Positions 58,329 through 64,000 of a stretch of DNA of 64,000 nt are shown here, piece after piece. Source of the stretch: Azospirillum sp. TSO35-2 (GTDB lineage: Bacteria > Pseudomonadota > Alphaproteobacteria > Azospirillales > Azospirillaceae). Both the position numbers and the translations under genes were made by a program. Each line of letters starts with the position of its first letter. Position 1 is the first letter of the stretch. The notes under the pieces are model-generated. The model ran no database searches and had not been told where the DNA came from. It was given only the letters and a program-made list of their open reading frames with translations. The stretch spans positions 2,704,025 through 2,768,024 of the forward strand of contig NZ_LGRA01000021.1 of NCBI RefSeq assembly GCF_003116095.1, given 5' to 3'.

Positions 58329-59933
58329 ATGGCTGAGGCGGACATCAACCGCGAGACGGAACTGAAGCTGGCCGCGCGGCCGGAAGATTTGGAAACGCTG
58401 CGCGCCGCTCCCGCCATCGCCGACCGGGCCCTGGGGCCGGCGGCGACGCGCACGCTGGAAAGCACCTATTTCGACACCGACGACCGGCGGCTGGCTGGAC
58501 GGAAGGTGACGTTGCGGGTGCGCAAGACCGGCGACGGCTTCGTCCAGACCGTGAAGTCGGCGCCGGAGGCCGACGGGCTGGGGCGCGGCGAATGGGAATG
58601 CACGGTGCCCTCGGCGGCGCCCGACCTGACGCTGATCACCGACGGTGAGGCGCTGGACCTGCTCGGTCCGCTCAGCGAATCGGAGCTGCAGCCGGTCTTC
58701 ACCTCGGTCGTCGAACGGACCGCGCTGGACGTGACGGTCGGCGACGGCGAGGACGCCGCCCGCGTCGAGGTCGCCTTCGACCGCGGCGAGATCGTCCTGC
58801 CCAACGGCACCGCGACGCCGCTGTGCGAGGTGGAGCTGGAGCTGAAGGACGGCCCGCCCGCCGCGCTCTACGATCTGGCCCATGAGCTGATCAAGGTCGC
58901 GCCGCTGCGGCTGGAGGTGCGGACCAAGGCGGAACGCGGCCACGCGCTGGCCGTCGGCGCCACCGACAAGGCGCTGAAGGCGGAAAAGCTGCTGCTCGAC
59001 GCCGACACCACGGTGGAGGGGGCGGTCGCCCGCATCGTCCGCGCCTGCCTCGCCCACATGGTCGCGAACGAGGCGGTGACGCTGGCCGGCGACGATCCGG
59101 AGGGCGTGCACCAGATGCGGGTGGCGTTGCGCCGCCTGCGCTCGGCCACCGCGCTGTTCCGGCCCTTCATCCCGAGCGGGCAGTATCTCTGGCTGGTCGG
59201 CGAGATCAAATGGCTGGCCGGCAGCCTGGGGCCGGCGCGCGACTGGGACGTCTTCGGCGCCGAGCTGCTGGCGCCGGTGCGCGACGCCTTCCACCGCGCC
59301 GACGGCCATGGCCGCTCCGCGGTGGAGGATCTCGACGCGCTGGCCGCCGCCGCCGAATCGCGGCGCCTGCGGGCCTATGAGGGCGTGCGCGAGGCCATCC
59401 GCTCCGACCGCTACACCGCCTTCCTGCTGGGGGTGGGCAGCTGGGTGGAGAAGCGCGGCTGGCGCGACCAGCCGGTCAACGAGGATTCGGTGCGGCTGTT
59501 CCAGCCGGTGATCGGGCTGGCCGACCATCTGCTGAACAAGCGCCACAAGAAGGCCAAGCGGGCCGGCCACGGCTTCGCCCATCTGCCGGTGGCGCAGCGC
59601 CACCAGCTGCGCATCGCCTTGAAGAAACTGCGCTACGCCGTGGAGTTCTTCCGCAGCCTGTACGACGACAAGCCGGTGCGCCGCTACATCCAGCAGCTCG
59701 CCGCCTTCCAGGACGCGCTGGGCCACCTGAACGACGTGGCGACGGCGACGCGGCTGCTGCACGAGCTGCACGACGACGGCAGCCGCTCCGCCCCCGGCGA
59801 ACCGCGGGCCGCCGGCATCGTCATCGGCTGGCACGCGCGCGGCGTCGCCGACACCGAGGCGGCGCTGGTCGCCCTGTGGCATGATTTCCTGGATGCCAAG
59901 CATTTCTGGTCGAAGCCGGACGGTACGGTGTAG
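58329..59933 (+). CDS. CYTH-CHAD domain protein, inorganic triphosphatase-like
   Basis: The 534-residue protein has an N-terminal CYTH tunnel domain (about residues 1-205) with the ExExK motif in ETELKL and YFDTDDRRL. A CHAD helical domain (about 225-520) follows, with conserved His in GVHQMRVALRRLRS and a second set in LRIALKKLRYAVEFF. CYTH domains hydrolyse tripolyphosphate; CHAD domains bind polyphosphate. This is the same architecture as E. coli YgiF. The ATG at 58329 follows GAAGGCG. A ParA-like gene follows after 10 bases, so both are probably co-transcribed. Confidence 0.93.
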   Translation: MAEADINRETELKLAARPEDLETLRAAPAIADRALGPAATRTLESTYFDTDDRRLAGRKVTLRVRKTGDGFVQTVKSAPEADGLGRGEWECTVPSAAPDLTLITDGEALDLLGPLSESELQPVFTSVVERTALDVTVGDGEDAARVEVAFDRGEIVLPNGTATPLCEVELELKDGPPAALYDLAHELIKVAPLRLEVRTKAERGHALAVGATDKALKAEKLLLDADTTVEGAVARIVRACLAHMVANEAVTLAGDDPEGVHQMRVALRRLRSATALFRPFIPSGQYLWLVGEIKWLAGSLGPARDWDVFGAELLAPVRDAFHRADGHGRSAVEDLDALAAAAESRRLRAYEGVREAIRSDRYTAFLLGVGSWVEKRGWRDQPVNEDSVRLFQPVIGLADHLLNKRHKKAKRAGHGFAHLPVAQRHQLRIALKKLRYAVEFFRSLYDDKPVRRYIQQLAAFQDALGHLNDVATATRLLHELHDDGSRSAPGEPRAAGIVIGWHARGVADTEAALVALWHDFLDAKHFWSKPDGTV

Positions 59934-59943
59934 ATTCCGGCCC

Positions 59944-60567
59944 ATGCTCACGATCCTGGTCGCCAACATCAAGGGCGGTTGCGGCAAGACGACCGTCGCC
60001 ACCCACCTCGCCGCCGCGTCCGCCGCCGCGGGCCTACCCACCGCCCTGGCCGACCTGGACCGCCAGCGCTCGTCGCTGGGCTGGCTCGACCGCCGGCCGG
60101 AGAAGGCGCCGGTGCTGGTCGGGCTCGATTGGGCCAAGGAGCTGTCCGACGCGCCGCGCGGCACCAGGCGGCTGGTGATCGACGCCCCGGCGGCGCTGAA
60201 GACCAAGCAGATCGAGGAGCTGGTGAAGATGGCCGACGTCGTCGTGCTGCCGGTGCTGCCCGGCGCCTTCGACGAGCAGGCGACCCAGCGCTTCCTCGGC
60301 AAGCTGGAGGAGCTGAAGACGATTGCCAAGCGCAAGACCGCGGTGGCGGTGGTCGGCAACCGCATGCGCGCCCGCACCAAGGCGGCCGACCGGCTCGACC
60401 GCTTCCTGGGCGGCATCGGCCACCAGGTGGTGACCCGCCTGCGCGACAGCCAGATTTACGCCGACGCGGCGGAAAGCGGCCTCAGCCTGTTCGACATGCC
60501 GGGCAAGCGTGCCGCCGAACACCGCGGCGACTGGCAGCCGCTGCTGACCTACATCGACGGGGTGTGA
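59944..60567 (+). CDS. ParA/MinD-family ATPase
   Basis: The 207-residue protein begins MLTILVANIKGGCGKTTVAT, the deviant Walker A of ParA-type ATPases, then ALADLDRQRSSLGWLDRR and LVIDAPAALKTKQIEELVKM. It is a minimal ParA without a DNA-binding N-terminus and without a ParB gene nearby. Such orphan ParA proteins position chromosomes, chemosensory arrays, or storage granules. The close link to a CHAD (polyphosphate-binding) gene hints at a granule role, which is inference only. Confidence 0.9.
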   Translation: MLTILVANIKGGCGKTTVATHLAAASAAAGLPTALADLDRQRSSLGWLDRRPEKAPVLVGLDWAKELSDAPRGTRRLVIDAPAALKTKQIEELVKMADVVVLPVLPGAFDEQATQRFLGKLEELKTIAKRKTAVAVVGNRMRARTKAADRLDRFLGGIGHQVVTRLRDSQIYADAAESGLSLFDMPGKRAAEHRGDWQPLLTYIDGV

Positions 60568-60592
60568 GGGCGCAGCGTTCGAGGCCGCGGCG

Positions 60593-60859
60593 TCAGTAGC
60601 GATAGCGGCAGGAGGCGATTTCCAGCGCCTGCGCGTCGCCGCTGCCGACGACCCGGTAGACCAGCCGATGTTCGCCGCTGATCCGGCGGGACCACCATCC
60701 CGACAGCTGTTCCTTCAGCGGCTCGGGCTTGCCGATGCCGGAGAAGGGATGCCGGTCGGCGTCGCGGATCAACTCGTTGACCTTGCGGAGCATGGCCTTG
60801 TCGTTCTGCTGCCAGAACAGGTAGTCGTCCCAGGCCGCGTCACTCCACACCTTCTTCAT
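60593..60859 (-). CDS. yoeB: YoeB-type toxin with altered C-terminal catalytic residue
   Basis: The 88-residue RelE-superfamily protein matches E. coli YoeB nearly throughout: MKKVWSDAAWDDYLFWQQND, GKPEPLKEQLSGWWSRRIS and EHRLVYRV. The catalytic Glu (in KPEP) and Arg (in SRRI) are present, but the C-terminus is CRYRY where YoeB has CRYHY, so the penultimate catalytic His is Arg. YoeB cuts mRNA in the ribosomal A site. Its start lies inside the yefM gene (20-base overlap), as expected for this pair. Confidence 0.92.
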   Translation of the reverse strand: MKKVWSDAAWDDYLFWQQNDKAMLRKVNELIRDADRHPFSGIGKPEPLKEQLSGWWSRRISGEHRLVYRVVGSGDAQALEIASCRYRY

Positions 60860-61106
60860 CGACGAGTCCCCGTTCGACGCCCTTGCCGGCATCCAGTTGG
60901 GCGACGCCGGCCATCACCGGCTCCGCGTTCCGGGGGCTGCGCAGGAGATGCAGCGTCTCCATGATCCCCTCATACTCCTCTTCCGAGATCATGACGACGG
61001 ATCGGCCCTTCTGACGGGTGACGACCAGGGGCGCGTGGCTGTCACAGACCTCGTCCATGAAGCTGGCGAGGTTGTTGCGGAGATCGGTGTAGCTGACGTG
61101 CCCCAT
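60840..61106 (-). CDS. yefM: YefM/Phd-type antitoxin
   Basis: The 88-residue protein begins MGHVSYTDLRNNLASFMDEV, then APLVVTRQKGRSVVMISEEE and YEGIMETLHLLRSPRNAEPV, the full YefM/PhdYeFM signature: an N-terminal DNA-binding part and a C-terminal toxin-binding tail. It binds YoeB and represses its own operon. The ATG at 61106 was chosen; an upstream start would run through the operator. It overlaps yoeB. Confidence 0.95.
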   Translation of the reverse strand: MGHVSYTDLRNNLASFMDEVCDSHAPLVVTRQKGRSVVMISEEEYEGIMETLHLLRSPRNAEPVMAGVAQLDAGKGVERGLVDEEGVE

Positions 61107-61149
61107 CGGGAGTGCCCTTCGTCGTTGCGGACCGGGTCGGCGTCGGACG

Positions 61150-61171
61150 TTTCTGTACAGAAATATGGACA
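61150..61171. promoter_or_regulatory. YefM-YoeB operator
   Basis: The palindrome TTTCTGTACAGAAA (61150-61163) has the TGTACA core known for the E. coli YefM-YoeB operator. A second, imperfect core TGGACA lies at 61166-61171, exactly 12 bases centre to centre. It is 44 bases before the yefM ATG. Confidence 0.85.
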
Positions 61172-61197
61172 GAGCCTGGGGCCTCGTCAAGCCTCCC

Positions 61198-61983
61198 TCA
61201 CCCCTTCACCCGCGCCATGATGAACAGCGACTTGGTCGGGATCAGGGTGTTGCCGCTGGGGTGCTCGGGGTAGGCGGCTTCCAGCCGGCGGCGGTAGGCG
61301 GCGAGGAAGCGGTCGAGCTGCGCGCCGTCCAGCCGGTCCATGATCGGGGACATCGCCGCCAGATGCAGCCATTGCAACAGCGGCACGCCGCCGCCCAACA
61401 CATGGAAATACTCGGTCTCCCACAGCTCGACCGACACCGCCAGCGGGCTGAGCCAGTCGTAGTAGTCCTGCGCCGGGTGCTGCGGCATCGGGCGCCAGAC
61501 CCCCTCAAGCCGATGGGTCCAGGGGCCGTCGGCGGCAGTTTCCAGCAGCAGCCGGTGGGCGGTCTGTTCCTGCGGGCGGGGCAGGGCGACCGCCAGGACG
61601 CCGTTAGGGGCAAGGGATTGCAGCAGCTCCGGGAACAGCCGCTCATGCTCGTCGACACGGTGCAGGCCACCGGCCGAGATCAGCAGGTCGACCGGCCAGT
61701 GCGGCCGCCAGTCCGCCAGATCGGCGTTGAGATAGCGCACGCGCGACGGCGTGCCGTTGGCCCAGCGCAGCATCGCCGCGGAGCTGTCGATCCCCAGGAC
61801 ATCGGCCTGCGGCCAATGGGCCGCCAGCAACCGGGCGAGCGGTCCGGCGCCGCAGCCGAGATCGACGATCGAATGGGGGGCCAGGGAGGGGGGAAGGGCC
61901 GTCGTCAGGTCGATGACGGGACGGCGGCGCAGGACGTCGAACGTCGCGAAGGCGTTGGGGTCCCATGTCATGGGGCATGTCAT
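61198..61983 (-). CDS. Trans-aconitate methyltransferase-like SAM enzyme
   Basis: The 261-residue protein resembles E. coli Tam along its length: WDPNAFATF, a motif I in IVDLGCGAGPLARLLAAHWP (about residues 38-57), VLGIDSSAAMLRWA, and the late YEHPSG-like YPEHPSGNTLIPTKSLFIMA. Tam methylates trans-aconitate to relieve aconitase inhibition. The ATG at 61983 or 61971 may be the start. Substrate identity needs caution, since close relatives act on other acids. It lies 91 bases upstream of the toxin-antitoxin pair on the same strand. Confidence 0.75.
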   Translation of the reverse strand: MTCPMTWDPNAFATFDVLRRRPVIDLTTALPPSLAPHSIVDLGCGAGPLARLLAAHWPQADVLGIDSSAAMLRWANGTPSRVRYLNADLADWRPHWPVDLLISAGGLHRVDEHERLFPELLQSLAPNGVLAVALPRPQEQTAHRLLLETAADGPWTHRLEGVWRPMPQHPAQDYYDWLSPLAVSVELWETEYFHVLGGGVPLLQWLHLAAMSPIMDRLDGAQLDRFLAAYRRRLEAAYPEHPSGNTLIPTKSLFIMARVKG

Positions 61984-62071
61984 GCGGTACCCGCTTTCTT
62001 CACCCCCGTCTGCCGATCTTTCTTCGGGAATTGGGGGCGTGACACGCCGGAGAAATCGTCACCCGGCAACC

Positions 62072-62099
62072 GGGCCGCGCGCGTGGTGGCGCGCGGCCC
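62072..62099 (-). terminator. Perfect 11-bp GC stem-loop after the small membrane gene
   Basis: GGGCCGCGCGC (62072-62082) and GCGCGCGGCCC (62089-62099) pair around a 6-base loop, 7 bases after the stop at 62106. There is no T-run. Confidence 0.55.
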
Positions 62100-62105
62100 C
62101 GATCG

Positions 62106-62294
62106 TCAGTGGGCGGTGTCCAGACGGTCGTAGTGACGGCCGATGGTCCAGAAGATGTAGGCCACGCAGCCAATGAAGACGAGCAGTCCGCCGACCGCGA
62201 AGGCGTCATCCGCCGCGCGCGAGGAGGCGAGCAGTCCGACGAACGCCATGATGCCGGCGATGATGGGGTTGATCCAAGAAGAGAGCGCTTTCAC
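62106..62294 (-). CDS. Small two-helix membrane protein (62 residues)
   Basis: The protein begins MKALSSWINPIIAGIMAFVG, has two hydrophobic helices (about residues 9-24 and 33-50) and a short charged tail with GRHYDRLDTAH. The start is GTG at 62294, with AAGGA upstream. No family was recognised. It follows the histidine kinase gene on the same strand after 135 bases, so it may be in the same transcript. Confidence 0.65.
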   Translation of the reverse strand: MKALSSWINPIIAGIMAFVGLLASSRAADDAFAVGGLLVFIGCVAYIFWTIGRHYDRLDTAH

Positions 62295-62429
62295 GTCCCG
62301 AAGTCCTTTCCCAGGGCGAGGGTCCAAGAGGGGCGAAGCGCCCGGCCCGGGTCCCCTCGGTTCAGGTCCTTGGGGGACGACACGAACGCTTCTGCATTGA
62401 AGGAATTGTGCGGGACGGCGCCCGCGGAA

Positions 62430-63908
62430 TCAATGCGACACAAAAGACCTGTGCAATGCAACAGGCGCATCGCCGGGGCGTATGATTTTTTCCGGCAGGT
62501 CGAGCGCGAAGACGGTTCCGCTGCCGGCGCTGCCGACCAGCCGCAGCTCGCCGCCATGGGCGCGCAGCACCTCGCGCGCGATGGCGAGGCCCAGCCCGAC
62601 GCCGCCGGCCCGCGCCGACCCGGCGAAGGGCTGGAACAGGTTCTCCCGCGCCCGCGGCGCCAGGCCGGGGCCGTTGTCGGCGATGGTCAGGGTCAGCGGT
62701 CCGCCGGCGCTCGCGGTTCCGTCGCCGTCGACGTCGGCGGCGATCCGCACGCGGTCGGCGCCGGCCTGCACCGCGTTGCGGCCGAGGTTGACCAGCGCGC
62801 GGCCGAACTGGGCGGCGTCCACCAGGGCGATGGTGCCGGCGGCGATGTCGTTGACCCAGGCGGCTTCGACCCGGCTGCCGTCGGGCCGCACGGTGGCGAG
62901 CACCTCGGCCCCCGCCTCGTCGGCCAGGGCGCGCAGGTCGGTCGGGGCGGGGGACAGCGGCAGCGCGCCGTCGCGGGTGAAGGACAGGGTCTGGCCGCAC
63001 AGCTCCACCGCGCGGTCCAGCGCGGCGAGCAGCCGCGGCGTCACCCGCCGCACCTCCGGATCGGCGCTCTCGCTCAGCCGCTCGGACAGCAGCGAGGCGG
63101 TGGACAGGATGCCGCGCAGGTCGTGGTTGATCTTGGCCACCGCGGTGCCCAGCGTCGCCAGCCGTTCGCGCTGGCGCAGGGCGGCGCGCACCGTGCCCTG
63201 CATCGCCGCCAGCTCGCGCTCCGCCACGCCGATCTCGTCGCGGCGGAAGGCGTCGGGACGGCCTCCGGCTTCGGCCGGCTGGACGCCGTCGGGATCGCGG
63301 CGGAAGGCGACGACACCGGCGGTCAGCCGCCGCATCGGCCGCACCAGCAGGGCGTGCAGCGTGACGTAGACCAGCCCGGCGGCGATCAGCGAGATGGCGA
63401 CCGACACCGCCAGGATCCGCTGCGAGAATTCCAGCATCGCGTCGATCATCGGCCGCTCGTCCATCGTCACCTCGACGCGCTGGGCGGCGTCCTTGGGCGA
63501 GCGGTCGATCACCCGGATCACCCGGTCGCGCGGCTCGGTCAGGGCGCGCGCCGCGTCGACGATCTGCATCCAGACGCCGGTGTTGCGCAGGTCGTAGACG
63601 GCGTCGGCCTCCGGCGGCATCGGCCGCGACAGCATGTAGACCCGGGCGCCGGGCTGGATCACGTCGATGACATGGGCGCCGGTGTAGGCCAGCAGCTTGG
63701 CCTGCAGCTCCTTCGTCACCATGAAGTCGGGGGCTGCCTCCACCGACAGGGCGGCGATGTGGGCGGCGGCCAGCCGCTCCTCCAGGTAGCTCATGCGGAA
63801 GCGGGCGATGGAGGGCGTGTAGATCAGCACCTCCGCCAGCAGCACGAACAGGATGGTGAGCACCAGCAGCTTGGCCGACAGGCTGTTCGCGACGGTGGGA
63901 ATGGGCAT
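62430..63908 (-). CDS. Membrane sensor histidine kinase
   Basis: The 492-residue protein has an N-terminal membrane helix (about residues 10-30), a periplasmic sensor of about 130 residues, a second helix (about 165-188), a HAMP-like region (about 190-245), an H-box in AKINHDLRGILSTASLLSER (phospho-His at about residue 263) and an ATPase domain. The N, G1 and G2 boxes are NLGRNAVQAG, DNGPGLAP and GVGLGLAIAREVL. The response regulator gene is not in the window; it may be to the right. The signal is unknown. Confidence 0.92.
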   Translation of the reverse strand: MPIPTVANSLSAKLLVLTILFVLLAEVLIYTPSIARFRMSYLEERLAAAHIAALSVEAAPDFMVTKELQAKLLAYTGAHVIDVIQPGARVYMLSRPMPPEADAVYDLRNTGVWMQIVDAARALTEPRDRVIRVIDRSPKDAAQRVEVTMDERPMIDAMLEFSQRILAVSVAISLIAAGLVYVTLHALLVRPMRRLTAGVVAFRRDPDGVQPAEAGGRPDAFRRDEIGVAERELAAMQGTVRAALRQRERLATLGTAVAKINHDLRGILSTASLLSERLSESADPEVRRVTPRLLAALDRAVELCGQTLSFTRDGALPLSPAPTDLRALADEAGAEVLATVRPDGSRVEAAWVNDIAAGTIALVDAAQFGRALVNLGRNAVQAGADRVRIAADVDGDGTASAGGPLTLTIADNGPGLAPRARENLFQPFAGSARAGGVGLGLAIAREVLRAHGGELRLVGSAGSGTVFALDLPEKIIRPGDAPVALHRSFVSH

Positions 63909-63968
63909 GGGTGGCCGGGACCTGCGTCGTCAGTGTTGCCGGACGGCCATCCTACGACGGAGACAAAC

Positions 63969-64000
63969 ATGCGTCACCCGCGCAAGCCCCCCGATCCACT
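63969..64000 (+). other. Possible start of a divergent plus-strand gene
   Basis: An ATG at 63969 opens a frame (MRHPRKPPDP) that runs to the window end. Only ten codons are visible, so this is a weak guess. Confidence 0.15.

Overview
The window is high-GC (about 70% by eye) chromosomal DNA of an alphaproteobacterium, most like Rhodospirillales/Azospirillaceae (Azospirillum-like). This is inferred from gene order and protein style: hemC-hemD-mitofilin-like-hemY next to tsaD-gpsA, an ESYM-type prephenate dehydratase, a membrane-anchored cytochrome c, a phasin, and a dnaX-ybaB-recR cluster with the SRP RNA gene upstream. No rRNA, tRNA, CRISPR array or transposase was seen. Coding density is high, and almost all long opposite-strand open frames are GC-skew shadows.

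Layout. 0-1.4 kb: end of a SpoIIE/PP2C-type phosphatase, a STAS antagonist and a CheY-like receiver (partner-switching signalling). 1.6-8.4 kb: a BON-domain protein with a long disordered R/G/Y/D-rich region, then a TetR regulator with an RND adaptor and pump. 8.6-16.9 kb: haem genes (hemY, mitofilin-like, hemD, hemC) and a methyltransferase on the minus strand, tsaD and gpsA on the plus strand. 16.9-25.2 kb: LytTR membrane regulator, WYL regulator plus VOC protein with an obvious operator, error-prone polymerase DnaE2, two paralogous coiled-coil membrane proteins and a receiver-GGDEF protein. 25.5-34 kb: kup, small unknown proteins, Hsp33, argD-argF with an unusual leader, an ABC-2 permease, recX and rpmB. 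34-44 kb: phasin, meaB and a Yej-type peptide ABC importer with two binding proteins. 44-49.8 kb: hisN, nudC, pheA, kdsB and cytochrome c. 49.8-55.4 kb: a membrane-fused CrtI-like oxidoreductase, recR, ybaB, dnaX and the SRP RNA. 55.5-64 kb: a lone AAA-type ATPase, pgk, CYTH-CHAD, a ParA-like ATPase, a YefM-YoeB pair, a methyltransferase, a small membrane protein and a histidine kinase.

The window is mostly housekeeping, with no obvious large new system. The observations I rate highest are: (1) a palindromic intergenic repeat family with what looks like a copy inside the dnaE2 reading frame; (2) frame-independent over-representation of CGTACG in hemD, with a second cluster before recR; (3) a textbook promoter followed at once by a terminator-like hairpin in front of argD; (4) a 10-bp inverted repeat between the VOC and dnaE2 genes whose half-site recurs over the VOC ribosome-binding site; (5) a YoeB toxin whose penultimate catalytic histidine is arginine, beside a YefM-YoeB-type operator; (6) a LapB-like zinc ribbon on HemY; (7) a lone ATPase with an AT-rich promoter between ffs and pgk.

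All calls come from reading the sequence. No database search was run, so family names rest on recognised motifs and gene order.
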